In this document: positions 8,728 through 17,495 of the stretch, one piece after another
Position numbering within the stretch: position 1 is the stretch's first letter
Layout of the letters: every line of letters starts with the position of its first letter
Made by a program: the position numbers and the translations under genes
DNA from: Actinomycetes bacterium
Lineage (GTDB): Bacteria; Actinomycetota; Coriobacteriia; Coriobacteriales; Eggerthellaceae
Assembly (NCBI GenBank): GCA_023394615.1
Contig: JAEXAI010000019.1
Coordinates: 140,607 to 204,606 of the forward strand
Reading direction: 5' to 3'
Length of the DNA: 64,000 nucleotides
Notes under the pieces: model-generated
The model's input: only the letters and a program-made list of their open reading frames with translations
What the model was told of the DNA's origin: nothing
Database searches by the model: none

Positions 8728-10071
8728 ATGATAGCTCGCTATACCCGCCCCGCGATGGGCAAGATTTGGTCGAATCAGAACAAGTTCGAGGTTTGGAAGG
8801 AAATCGAGCTGTGCGCCTGTGAGGCACAAGCCGAATTAGGGCAGGCGGGCATCACAAAGGAGGACGCTGCCTGGATTCGCGCGCATGCGGATTTCACGGT
8901 CGAGCGCATCGACGAGATAGAGGCCGTCACGAATCATGACGTGATTGCGTTTCTTACCTGCATGGCCGAATACATCGATGATGGTGTGCCCGAAGGCGCA
9001 CCGAAACCCAGCCGCTGGGTGCACTACGGCATGACCAGTAGCGACTTGGGCGATACCGCACTGTCGTATCAGATTACGCAGGCACTCGACATTATCATCG
9101 AAGACGTGGAGGCCATAGGCCAAGTGTGCAAGCGCCGTGCTTTCGAATTCCAAAACACGCTGTGTGTGGGTCGCACTCATGGTATCCATGCTGAGCCGAT
9201 GACGTTCGGCATGAAATTCGGCAGTTGGGCGTGGGCCATGAAACGTGCTCAAACTCGCCTGCGCCAAGCGCGCGAAGTGGCTGCCACCGGCGCCATCAGC
9301 GGAGCAGTTGGCACGTATTCCAGCATCGATCCGTATGTGGAACAGTATGTGTGCGAGAAAATGGGGCTTACTCCCGACCCGCTTTCAACTCAGGTGCTGG
9401 CGCGCGACCGCCACGCTCAGGTGATGAGCGTGCTGGCAACCACGGCAGCCAGCTTGGAATCCATCGCCATGCAGGTGCGCCTGATGCAGGAAAGCGACGT
9501 GATTGAAGCGGAAGAGCCGTTCAAGAAAGGCCAGAAAGGCTCCTCTGCCATGCCGCATAAACGCAATCCCATCACAGCCGAGCGTATCTGCGGCATGTCA
9601 CGCGTGATCAAGGCGAATGCGCAGGTGGGCTATGATGATGTGGCCTTGTGGTTCGAGCGTGATATCAGCCATTCTTCGGCCGAGCGTATCGCCTTGGCTG
9701 ACAGTTTTATCGCGCTGGACTACATCTGCGAAAAGATGCGTTGGATTCTGGATGGTCTGCAGACCTACCCGGAGGCCATGAAGGCGAATTTGAACAAGAC
9801 GCGTGGTCTCATATTTTCCAGCAAGGTACTGTTGGCGCTGGTGGATGAGGGAATCACGCGTGAGGATGCCTATGTGATCGTGCAACGAAACGCGATGGAC
9901 ACCTGGCATGACGTGCAGCAGGCAAAGCCCGGCCCCACGTATCGCGAGCGCCTTGAGGCCGATGCGGAATGCACGCTTTCGCAGCAGACACTGGACGATA
10001 TATTTGACCCATGGGATTTCCTCGAGCGCAAAGACGTGGTGTTCGACCGCCTGGAAAAACTCGAATTCTGA
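8728..10071 (+). CDS. purB: adenylosuccinate lyase
   Basis: 447 residues; catalyses two purine steps, SAICAR to AICAR plus fumarate and adenylosuccinate to AMP plus fumarate. Fumarase/aspartase superfamily signature GSSAMPHKRNP (about 271-281) plus TSSDLGDTALSYQI and GRTHGIHAEPMTFG. The ATG at 8728 follows TGGAGGAC; an in-frame ATG 42 nt upstream would only add an atypical leader. purC, purA and purD lie elsewhere in the window. The stop overlaps the start of the next gene (TGATG). Confidence 0.97.
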   Translation: MIARYTRPAMGKIWSNQNKFEVWKEIELCACEAQAELGQAGITKEDAAWIRAHADFTVERIDEIEAVTNHDVIAFLTCMAEYIDDGVPEGAPKPSRWVHYGMTSSDLGDTALSYQITQALDIIIEDVEAIGQVCKRRAFEFQNTLCVGRTHGIHAEPMTFGMKFGSWAWAMKRAQTRLRQAREVAATGAISGAVGTYSSIDPYVEQYVCEKMGLTPDPLSTQVLARDRHAQVMSVLATTAASLESIAMQVRLMQESDVIEAEEPFKKGQKGSSAMPHKRNPITAERICGMSRVIKANAQVGYDDVALWFERDISHSSAERIALADSFIALDYICEKMRWILDGLQTYPEAMKANLNKTRGLIFSSKVLLALVDEGITREDAYVIVQRNAMDTWHDVQQAKPGPTYRERLEADAECTLSQQTLDDIFDPWDFLERKDVVFDRLEKLEF

Positions 10072-11216
10072 TGACGCGCGACGCAGATTGCATAAAACGC
10101 GACGTTTGCTCGAAAGCTGCGTCGGGCGCGTGTCCGCAAGATAGCCATGAAGCACCCGGGCACGCCGCTGCTGACACCATCGATCCGACCACGTTTACCG
10201 AATACGATGGTTATCGAGCGCTGCCTTTTCATTGGAGGGGCAACACGCTTACTGTCGATCAGGTGGGGGCAGAAGCCGGTGGCGAAGCGTACCTGATCAA
10301 GGAACGTGTCAGTGGGACGGGTCGTTTGACACGTGGCGGATCGATTCTCATCGACACCGGTTATGCCTACTGCGCGCCTCAGACGCTTCGCATGATTTTA
10401 GATGCCAATGACGCTACAGCGCCCGACTGGCTGATACTGACCCATTCGCACTATGATCACGCATCGGCTGCGGGCTATCTGAAGCAGCATATGCCAAGCA
10501 TGCGTATCGCCTGCTCAGAGCATGCGGCACACGTGTTCTCACGCCCCGGTGCCATCGATACCATGCGTCGGTTGAACGACAACCAGGCGCGTATCGTCGG
10601 GCTTCGCGAATACGAAGATGTCGCGGTGGCTATAGAGCCTGATTGCATAGTGGGGGAGGGCGATACGATTGAGAGCGGCTCTCTTCACGTGAAGGTGATG
10701 CGTGCGATCGGTCATACGAAGTGCTCGATTTCCCTGTGGTTCACAGATGAGCAGATGCTTATGGCATGCGAGAGCAATGGGGTCTACGCGGGCCCGCCGC
10801 CAGCCAGCGTTCCTGCCGCAGACGCGGCCCGTTTCGGCACCGGAGCATGCGAGAGCGTGCCTGAGTCGGTAAAGTATATGACTGAGCCGTCATTTCTGGT
10901 CGATTGCAAAGCATCATTGGATGTGATTGATCGATCGCTTTCGCTGAAACCCTCGGCGATGCTGTTGTCGCACAACGGCGTGTTCGTGGGCCACGATGCG
11001 CGCGACTACCTCCGCTCTGCGAAGTACTGGGAGCAGTACGCAATCCGATTCACATGTGCAGCGCATAAGGCAGGACTTGGCAACGAAGAGATCGCCAAAC
11101 TGTACAAAAAGGTGTTCTACACCGAAACGGTTCATATGATTCAACCTGAGATGGCCTTCGATTTGAACACGGGATACCAGATAGCGACCGTTATACAGCA
11201 GTATTGCACGAACTAA
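10071..11216 (+). CDS. metallo-beta-lactamase-fold hydrolase with in-frame repeat insertion
   Basis: 381 residues from the ATG overlapping the purB stop (ctgATGacg). The MBL core starts after an N-terminal lead of about 45 residues: LIDTGYAY, then HSHYDH (His125, His127, Asp129, His130) as the zinc-binding HxHxDH motif, GHTKCSISLWF for the third ligand and a later SHNGVF histidine. Substrate unknown; similar proteins include glyoxalase-II-like and lactonase-like hydrolases. Residues 79-88 (RVSGTGRLTR) are encoded exactly by a 30-bp repeat copy (10305-10334), inserted between YLIKE and GGSILIDTG in a surface loop just before the first core strand. Confidence 0.8.
   Translation: MTRDADCIKRDVCSKAASGACPQDSHEAPGHAAADTIDPTTFTEYDGYRALPFHWRGNTLTVDQVGAEAGGEAYLIKERVSGTGRLTRGGSILIDTGYAYCAPQTLRMILDANDATAPDWLILTHSHYDHASAAGYLKQHMPSMRIACSEHAAHVFSRPGAIDTMRRLNDNQARIVGLREYEDVAVAIEPDCIVGEGDTIESGSLHVKVMRAIGHTKCSISLWFTDEQMLMACESNGVYAGPPPASVPAADAARFGTGACESVPESVKYMTEPSFLVDCKASLDVIDRSLSLKPSAMLLSHNGVFVGHDARDYLRSAKYWEQYAIRFTCAAHKAGLGNEEIAKLYKKVFYTETVHMIQPEMAFDLNTGYQIATVIQQYCTN
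10305..10334 (+). repeat. single in-frame copy of the 30-bp repeat inside a coding region
   Basis: Identical to the left arm at 7144-7173 except one base (A to G at the tenth position). It is a dyad CGTGTCA-N16-TGACACG and begins exactly on a codon boundary, encoding ten residues (RVSGTGRLTR) in the MBL-fold protein. It adds 30 nt, so it keeps the reading frame. Confidence 0.9.
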
Positions 11217-11240
11217 AGCCTGTCCGCTATTCCTGCGCCC

Positions 11241-12812
11241 CTACGCGCTCACGGGCTTCCACACGCGCACGAGCGTTTTCTGCTCGGCAGTGCCTGAAGT
11301 GTCGGTCTGGTCTATCTGCATGACAGTAACCACCGACGACGATGTGCCAGTCGATGCCAGATAATCGCCCCAATCGGTGCAGCCGCTTTCAACGCCGAAG
11401 ACGCAGTATATTTTTTGGGCAAGGTTAATCGCAGCTACCGACTGCGTGCTTTTTACCATGAACCAGGCATCAGTGCACCAGCAGGGGCTGGACAGGGGCG
11501 TGCGCCCGAAGCGGAACCATGTAAGGCCGTTGTAGCTGTTGCCTTGCGTATGGGGTGCGGCGGGCGTGTAGGTGCCTAGGTTTGCTATGCCGTCACCGTA
11601 ATCGTAGATGCTCTCGAAGCAGAACGCGAACCCATCGGCACCGTATCCGACCTGATTGGGAACCATGCTAGAGGGCAGCACCAGCGAGTCAGTGGTCTGA
11701 CCTGTGGCCTCGTCGATGCGACGAAGCTCGTAATAACTGCTTGATTGGGAGTTTTTCGGTGTGATGACCACGCCGCCGTCGCATGCGTACAAAGGTGCCG
11801 CCATGCGTCCCTTCGATTCGAACAGCACTTCAGAGGTGCCTGTTGAAAAGCGCGCTCGTTTCAACACGGCCTTACCCGTTTTCGCATTTGACGCCGTTGC
11901 GGGGGGCATGCTCACCCAAAAAGCCGAAGACCCCACCGCTGCGATACCAGGGGTCTGCACATCGTCACCGCCAAAATCCAACATGGTCGAATCTCCCACC
12001 GAGCCGCTCGATGAAATCGGAGCCGCCATGATGCGCCACGTACCCTCTAGAATATTCGCCTCAGTCCACAAAAGCCCATCGGCAGACGTGCGCACGTCAT
12101 AAATCTCAAATCCTTCGCTTTTGCCGACGGCTTCCTTCAGCACGGTTGTGGTATTGCCGCTCGAAAGCGAAAGCAGGGAAACTTGCGTAAGCGGGCTTGC
12201 TTGTTCGGTGGGCACAAGACATGCGGCCATGCCTCCGTCTCCCGCCCATACCAGCGTGCCGAGCGGTAGCTCGAAGCTTCCCACCAGCCCAAAAGCCTCT
12301 TCAACGCCGATTTCGGTGCAGCCTTCAAGTGTGAACACGGAACTCGCGGGTACGGTGAGCGTAGAAATGACGCTGCTGCTATCGCTCGATCCGCCGGCGA
12401 TGCTCACGCCTACTCCGATAGCTGCGGCCGCAGCGCCTACTCCCAATGCGCCATAGAGGAAGTTCCTGCGTGTCATCAGTGTTTTTCCGCCACCACCGTT
12501 GCCCCTTGTGCCGTTGCCCCTGCCGCCCATGGTGGAATGGGAGCCAAGTCCCGTATGCGAAATCTGGGCGACGGAAGGCCTTGTGCTTGCAGAGGGCCGT
12601 TTGCTGCTGCGGGCGCCGCCGGACGCGCCCGACAATCGCGATGCGGAAGCGCCTGCGGTTTTACCGCCGCGAGCAGATGATCTGGCGCCGAGCGACCTGC
12701 CGTGCGTAGAAGCGCCGCCGCGATGGGCTGACGAACCTGCGCCAACGCGCGCGCCACCAGCAGATGCACTATGCACGCTGGGGCGTTTTTGCGGTTGTCT
12801 GTTGGCTGGCAT
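11241..12812 (-). CDS. Tat-type signal-anchored extracytoplasmic protein, unknown function
   Basis: 523 residues. The first about 112 residues are an unusual Ser/Gly/Arg/Ala-rich, strongly basic low-complexity region. Then comes a twin-arginine motif (TRRNFLYGALGVG) and a hydrophobic helix (about 115-135), followed by about 385 polar residues that should lie outside the membrane. The outer part has repeated WT/W-containing, Ser-rich strands (LVWAGDGGMAACLV, LLWTEANILEGTW, AFWVSMPPA, WFRFGRTPLSSPCW) resembling a beta-propeller. No enzyme signature was recognised. The long basic N-terminal tail ahead of the Tat motif is atypical. Transcribed divergently from the response-regulator gene. Confidence 0.7.
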   Translation of the reverse strand: MPANRQPQKRPSVHSASAGGARVGAGSSAHRGGASTHGRSLGARSSARGGKTAGASASRLSGASGGARSSKRPSASTRPSVAQISHTGLGSHSTMGGRGNGTRGNGGGGKTLMTRRNFLYGALGVGAAAAAIGVGVSIAGGSSDSSSVISTLTVPASSVFTLEGCTEIGVEEAFGLVGSFELPLGTLVWAGDGGMAACLVPTEQASPLTQVSLLSLSSGNTTTVLKEAVGKSEGFEIYDVRTSADGLLWTEANILEGTWRIMAAPISSSGSVGDSTMLDFGGDDVQTPGIAAVGSSAFWVSMPPATASNAKTGKAVLKRARFSTGTSEVLFESKGRMAAPLYACDGGVVITPKNSQSSSYYELRRIDEATGQTTDSLVLPSSMVPNQVGYGADGFAFCFESIYDYGDGIANLGTYTPAAPHTQGNSYNGLTWFRFGRTPLSSPCWCTDAWFMVKSTQSVAAINLAQKIYCVFGVESGCTDWGDYLASTGTSSSVVTVMQIDQTDTSGTAEQKTLVRVWKPVSA

Positions 12813-13127
12813 CGATTATTCACTCCGATTCTTGGGATTAGCCGCGTGCATCGACGCCGAAAGCAGCTTCGATGTCGCGCTTCGCACACACGGATTGCGC
12901 CAAGATGAGCCTATCCGTACGGTAAGCGCGGTATTTTGCACGTTTATTGTGTCATTCGGCTTGGGCTTTCAGGGTCTCTTCAGGCTAATTGATACAATAA
13001 ATGCAAATCGACATGCGGCTTTTCTAATGGGCCTTCACAGGCTATCATAGAAGCGTTGGGCCACATGCCGAAAAAGCGCGCCGGATTTGAAGCGGCGCAC
13101 GAGCAATTCAGAGGAGACGACAACACT
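12813..13127. other. intergenic region between the divergent Tat protein and response regulator
   Basis: 315 bases without a gene. On the plus strand an extended -10 element, TG-A-TACAAT (12990-12998), is a candidate promoter for the response regulator; no matching -35 is evident. AGAGGAGA precedes the start at 13128. Nothing clear was seen for the minus-strand gene. Confidence 0.4.
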
Positions 13128-13838
13128 ATGAGCAACGAGACACGACGTATCCTGCTGGTCGAAGACGAGAAGGCCATTCGCGATGCGGTAGCTGCCTATC
13201 TTGAGAGAGAAAACTATTGGGTCACCGCCGTCGGAGACGGCCAAGAGGCCTTGGAAGAATTTAGCAAGCATCATTTCGACCTGGTCGTTTTGGACCTGAT
13301 GCTTCCGCGCGTGCCAGGCGAGCGCGTCTGCCGCGCCATCCGCGACAATTCGGATGTGCCCATCATCATGCTTACGGCCAAAGGTGAAGTGGAAGACCGC
13401 ATTATCGGTTTGGAGCTGGGTGCCGATGACTACCTGGTGAAGCCCTTTAGCCCGCGCGAGCTGGTCGCCCGCGTGCGTGCCCTTTTGCGCCGCGTGCATT
13501 CGGAAACCGAACCGCAGCGCGAAGTGCTGGAATTCGGCGAGCTGACTATCGACGTGTCGGGTCACAAAGTGCTCGTCAGCGGCAAGGAAGTCGATTTGAC
13601 GGCGAGCGAATTCAAACTGCTCACCACGCTGTCCCGTTATCCTGGACGCGTATATTCGCGTATGGAGCTGGTTGAAAAAGTACTCGGCTATGATTTCGAA
13701 GGTTACGAGCGCACCATCGACAGCCATGTGAAGAATCTGCGTGCGAAAATCGGCGACAATCCGCGCAACCCGAAATGGCTGCATACGGTTCACGGCGTCG
13801 GCTACCGTTTCGAGGATCCTACGAAGCAATCACAATAA
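13128..13838 (+). CDS. OmpR/PhoB-family response regulator
   Basis: 236 residues. Receiver domain (about 6-118) with the acidic pocket in LLVEDE, phospho-acceptor Asp in VVLDLMLPRVPGE, Thr in IIMLTAKGE and Lys in DYLVKPF. C-terminal winged helix (about 135-232; LTASEFKLLTTLSRYPGRVYS, ERTIDSHVKNLRAKIGD, VHGVGYRFE). The ATG at 13128 is chosen because AGAGGAGA lies just upstream. It is followed 27 nt later by its partner histidine kinase. Targets are unknown; the neighbouring Tat protein or the kinase operon itself are possible. Confidence 0.95.
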   Translation: MSNETRRILLVEDEKAIRDAVAAYLERENYWVTAVGDGQEALEEFSKHHFDLVVLDLMLPRVPGERVCRAIRDNSDVPIIMLTAKGEVEDRIIGLELGADDYLVKPFSPRELVARVRALLRRVHSETEPQREVLEFGELTIDVSGHKVLVSGKEVDLTASEFKLLTTLSRYPGRVYSRMELVEKVLGYDFEGYERTIDSHVKNLRAKIGDNPRNPKWLHTVHGVGYRFEDPTKQSQ

Positions 13839-13865
13839 CGTCGAGATTTGTCAGGAATAGGTTCG

Positions 13866-16532
13866 ATGCGGGACATGAACAGCGCTGGCAGTGCGAAGCA
13901 GGTTGAAAAAAAAGTGGCTCGGGCGGAAGCCCTGAACGCAAAACAGCTCGCGAAGGAAGAGGCCGCTGAGGCGAAGCGCGCAAAGCGGGAAGCCAAACAG
14001 CAGGTCCAAGCTAGTGCTAAAGGCCCCAGCAAACACAGGCGCTGGTCGAACCTTTCCTACACTACACGCGTCACTATATCGTTTGCGCTGGTAGCGGCTA
14101 TGACCGCACTCGTGGCGTTTGGTGTGCTGTCATTTGTGTGGGAACAGCACTTTCAAACATACACGCGCGAGAACATGCAGCGTATCGCCACCAACACGGC
14201 TACCAGCATCGGCCAAAAATACGCTCAGAGCAATGATTGGTACAAAGGAGCGTTGTCGCCCGCCGCATCGGCTAGCGACATGTCGCAGGGTGTTGGCGTG
14301 CAGGTCAGTGACAGCTTGGGCAACATCATCTACGACGACAGCCGCACGACCAATGGGTCTTCGGAGATGTCGCTGGCTCCCACGAACAAGGAGTCCATGG
14401 CTTCGGCAGCTATTTATGCCAACGGCGAATCCATCGGTACGGTACGTGTATGGGTGTACGGTTCGAACACGCTGCTCACGCAAACCGATCAGGAGTTTCG
14501 CGAGAAAAGCTATCAGGCGATGGTTCTGGCCAGCATTCTGGCCGTCATACTCGCGCTATGCATCGGATTTTTATTTGCGCGTGGTCTAGTGAATCCTATC
14601 AACCGCATTTCGAAGGCCGCCAAAGCCATCGGCGAGGGTGACTTGTCGGCGCGCACCAATCTGCACGGTGACGATGAAATAGCTCGGCTGGGTCAGACTT
14701 TCGATGACATGGCCGAATCGGTGCAGAAGGACCGTCAGCTTGAACGGCGTTTGACCACCGATGTGGCCCATGAGTTGCGCACGCCGCTTATGGCTATCCA
14801 GTCCACAGTCGAGGCGATGGTCGATGGCGTTTTCGCCGCTGACGAGGAGCGTCTCGATACGGTGAATTCGGAAGTGCAACGTTTGAGCCGTCTGGTCGAT
14901 GCTATATTGAAGTTGGCCCGTCTGGAGAATCGATCCACTCCGATGAACGAGCAGGTTGTGAATGTGGGAGACCTCATCACGGGTCTCATTGCCACGCACG
15001 AAGCGTTCGTGAAGGATTCAGGCCTTGAACTTTTCTTCGATGCGGACAAAGATGTGTACGTGTACGGCGACCCTGACATGATTCGTCAGGCTACTGCGAA
15101 TCTGATTAGCAACGCAGTGCGCTACACTCCGGAAGGCCACATCACCGTTTCAGTGAAAAAAGGCGACCTCATGGCATCCATCGCCGTGGCCGACACGGGT
15201 ATAGGTCTGACAGCCGAAGAAGCGAAAATGGTCTTCAGCCGCTTTTGGCGCGCCGATGCGGGCAGAAATCGCGAATCGGGAGGTCTGGGTATCGGCTTGG
15301 CCGTGGTGAAAGAAATCGTCGATCGTCATGGTGGCTGGGTCCGCGTGGAAGGCAAGCCAAACGAAGGCGCCACATTCACCATATTTATCCCGCTCTACGA
15401 TGAAGAGCGCATACGTTCTCAAAAAGCCAAGGCGCAACGACGCAAAACAGCGCATAATGATAAAGCTGAAAAATCGTCCTTCGCTACACGCAAAATAAAA
15501 GAAGTCCGTGCGAGCAAGCCTGAAGAGACAAGTAAGCGCGCAGAGAGCAAGATCGGTACGGGGGTTGAAACGAAAGTTCAAGCGCCCACCGGCGAAAAAG
15601 CGAAGAAGATGAGGGGCCGGGTGCACAACAAGCCGGCAGAGGAAAGGACGAACGTCGAAATGATGCACATGGATTTGAAGCCTGACGCACAGGGGAAAGT
15701 ACGCGACTTGTATGACTTAGGCGACAAGCTGCTGCTGGTGGCCACCGATCGAATCTCCGCATTCGATTACGTGCTGCCAGATGAGATTCCTTACAAGGGC
15801 AAAGTGCTCACTCAGATTTCCATCTATTGGCTCGAGTTGCTCAGCGACATTGTCGACAACCATCTCATCAGCGCCGAGGTAAGGGACTTACCGGAGAAGT
15901 TTGCGCCATACGCAGAATACTTGGATGGTCGTTTCATGCTGGTGAAAAAAGCCGAGATGTTCCCTGTTGAGTGCATCGTGCGTGGCTATCTGACCGGTAG
16001 CGGACTGAAGTCCTACGAGGAGAGCGGTACCGTATGCGGCATTGCCCTGCCGGGTGGTTTGGTGAATTCCTCGAAGCTCCCCAAACCCATATTCACCCCG
16101 TCCACCAAAGCCGAGCTGGGCGATCATGACGAGAATATTGATTTTGCGCGCTGTGCGGAGCTGATAGGCGAAGAATCTGCCACAGCAATTCGCGACCTTG
16201 CCCTCAAGGTGTATGAAGAAGCTGCTGAGTATGCTCTGAACAGGGGAATCATCATTGCCGATACGAAGTTCGAATTCGGCACCATCGATGGGAAAATCGT
16301 TTTGGCTGACGAGGTTCTCACGCCTGATAGCAGCCGCTTTTGGGCGGTGGAAACATATGCAGAGGGCGAAGAGCAGCCTAGCTTCGACAAGCAGCAGTTC
16401 CGCAACTGGCTCAATGACAACTGGGATCGCACTGGCACGCCGCCGCATCTGCCCAAGGAAATCGTGCAGGCAACCAGTGAGAGGTACATACAAGCATATG
16501 AGCGCATCACCGGACAGACGTTTGCACGCTAG
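13866..16532 (+). CDS. purC: sensor histidine kinase continuous in frame with SAICAR synthetase (PurC)
   Basis: One uninterrupted 888-residue frame. Residues 1-55 are a cytosolic Ala/Lys/Glu-rich lead; TM1 about 68-92; extracytoplasmic sensor about 93-215; TM2 about 220-243; HAMP (PINRISKAAKAIGEGDLSAR); dimerisation domain with phospho-acceptor His302 in TDVAHELRTPL; HATPase with NLISNAVRYTPEG, ADTGIGL and GGLGIGLAV. The kinase ends near 517 (FTIFIPLYDE). A Lys-rich linker of about 80 residues leads to a full SAICAR synthetase (599-888): KVRDLYDLG, ISAFDYVLPDEIP, VECIVRGYLTGSG and IADTKFEFG. PurC makes SAICAR from CAIR, aspartate and ATP. Either a true fusion or stop-loss with PurC also made from an internal start at 15660. 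Start ATG 13866 follows AGGAATAGG. Confidence 0.88.
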   Translation: MRDMNSAGSAKQVEKKVARAEALNAKQLAKEEAAEAKRAKREAKQQVQASAKGPSKHRRWSNLSYTTRVTISFALVAAMTALVAFGVLSFVWEQHFQTYTRENMQRIATNTATSIGQKYAQSNDWYKGALSPAASASDMSQGVGVQVSDSLGNIIYDDSRTTNGSSEMSLAPTNKESMASAAIYANGESIGTVRVWVYGSNTLLTQTDQEFREKSYQAMVLASILAVILALCIGFLFARGLVNPINRISKAAKAIGEGDLSARTNLHGDDEIARLGQTFDDMAESVQKDRQLERRLTTDVAHELRTPLMAIQSTVEAMVDGVFAADEERLDTVNSEVQRLSRLVDAILKLARLENRSTPMNEQVVNVGDLITGLIATHEAFVKDSGLELFFDADKDVYVYGDPDMIRQATANLISNAVRYTPEGHITVSVKKGDLMASIAVADTGIGLTAEEAKMVFSRFWRADAGRNRESGGLGIGLAVVKEIVDRHGGWVRVEGKPNEGATFTIFIPLYDEERIRSQKAKAQRRKTAHNDKAEKSSFATRKIKEVRASKPEETSKRAESKIGTGVETKVQAPTGEKAKKMRGRVHNKPAEERTNVEMMHMDLKPDAQGKVRDLYDLGDKLLLVATDRISAFDYVLPDEIPYKGKVLTQISIYWLELLSDIVDNHLISAEVRDLPEKFAPYAEYLDGRFMLVKKAEMFPVECIVRGYLTGSGLKSYEESGTVCGIALPGGLVNSSKLPKPIFTPSTKAELGDHDENIDFARCAELIGEESATAIRDLALKVYEEAAEYALNRGIIIADTKFEFGTIDGKIVLADEVLTPDSSRFWAVETYAEGEEQPSFDKQQFRNWLNDNWDRTGTPPHLPKEIVQATSERYIQAYERITGQTFAR
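15640..15662 (+). promoter_or_regulatory. candidate internal ribosome site and start for PurC
   Basis: GAGGAAAGGA (15640-15649) lies about 10 nt before an in-frame ATGATG at 15660. The protein from here begins MMHMDLKPDAQGKVRDLYD, the usual start of stand-alone PurC of this type (about 290 residues). This suggests PurC can be translated separately even though no stop codon separates it from the kinase. Confidence 0.6.
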
Positions 16533-16568
16533 GCCGTAGAAGATACAAGCATCAAGGAGCAGTAATAC

Positions 16569-17384
16569 ATGACGCAGCGCAACCCTATGAACGACCGTTA
16601 TCAAACCGACGAGCATCTTGGCAAGACGCGCAAGAGCGCATCGTCGGCTAAACCGACCACCAAAGCAGCTTCTAGCGTGTACTTGGAAGGCGAGAAGCCG
16701 AAACCGAAAGGCCGTATGGCCAAGGCCCAAGCGAAGGCTACTCAGAGCGCCAGCAAGAAAGCGAGTGCCAATAATCCTGATTCGCGCGAGAACAAAGCGC
16801 GTTACTACGACCCGGGTACGGAAGAATACCGCAAATGGCGTCGTTGGTGGTGGGTATTCATCGTCAGCGCGCTTGTGATGACCGGTATGTCATTCGTGGT
16901 GCTGCAGTTTTGGCCTGAGCAAACCGGCATGAGCTATAGTCTGCTGGGAATCGGCTATCTGATGCTGTTCATCGGCATCTATATCGACGTCGCCAAAGTA
17001 CGCAAAATCCGCAAGGGTTACCGTACGCAGATGACTGTGGATAAGAGCAAAGAAGCTTCCGCTGCTCGAAAAAAAGAGCATGCCGCACAGCTAGAATACG
17101 CTAAAAAGGTGAAAGAACAGGAAGCGGAAGCAGCCCGCCGGAAGGCTGAAGGTATCGAGGAGCCCAAAAAGAAAAAAGGTTTAGCCGGGATGTTTTCGAA
17201 AAAGCCCAAGGATAATGCCGCATCTGATGTTAAAGAGGATGCGAAGGCTGATGTGAAAGAAGAAGCAAAGCCCAAGGCTGCTACCAAAGAAGCTGCTCCC
17301 GCTAAGGAAGCCGCTCCTGCCAAGGAAGCCGCTCCTGCGAAGGAAGAAACCAAGTCGGCCGACGAAGCGAAGGCGAATGCGTAA
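16569..17384 (+). CDS. two-helix membrane protein with charged Ala/Lys/Glu-rich tails
   Basis: 271 residues, function unknown. N-terminal polar Lys/Ala/Ser-rich region (1-90), the motif YYDPGTEEYRKWRRWWWVF leading into TM1 (about 96-115), then TM2 (about 123-142), and a long charged C-terminal tail (150-271) predicted to be coiled or disordered. The tail ends in a tandem EAAPAK repeat. Both ends are predicted cytosolic. AAGGAG lies before the ATG and the gene follows purC by 36 nt, so it probably belongs to the same transcript; a terminator follows. The tail composition resembles the lead and linker of the upstream histidine kinase. Confidence 0.65.
   Translation: MTQRNPMNDRYQTDEHLGKTRKSASSAKPTTKAASSVYLEGEKPKPKGRMAKAQAKATQSASKKASANNPDSRENKARYYDPGTEEYRKWRRWWWVFIVSALVMTGMSFVVLQFWPEQTGMSYSLLGIGYLMLFIGIYIDVAKVRKIRKGYRTQMTVDKSKEASAARKKEHAAQLEYAKKVKEQEAEAARRKAEGIEEPKKKKGLAGMFSKKPKDNAASDVKEDAKADVKEEAKPKAATKEAAPAKEAAPAKEAAPAKEETKSADEAKANA
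17289..17345 (+). repeat. short in-frame tandem repeat (three EAAPAK units)
   Basis: Three consecutive 18-nt units of the pattern GAAGCCGCTCCTGCCAAG encode EAAPAK in the tail of the preceding membrane protein. Units two and three are nearly identical at DNA level, indicating recent slippage. Confidence 0.8.
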
Positions 17385-17426
17385 GCTGCAGCTGTGAGTC
17401 AAAAGGCATTGTGAAACGTTACCTGT

Positions 17427-17472
17427 AAAAGCGGTTGTGAGGCGCTAAGTCCTCAACGGCCGCTTTTGTTTT
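17427..17472 (+). terminator. rho-independent terminator after the kinase/purC operon
   Basis: AAAAGCGG-TTGTGAGG (from 17427) pairs imperfectly with CCTCAACGGCCGCTTTT, followed by TGTTTT. Placed about 45 nt after the membrane-protein stop. Confidence 0.75.
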
Positions 17473-17495
17473 AGATTCGGAAAGGAGCCACCGTC

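Noticed and set aside
10011..10070. Upstream start for the MBL-fold protein inside purB
   Set aside because: It would overlap 60 bases of purB; the ATG overlapping the purB stop is the simpler coupled start.
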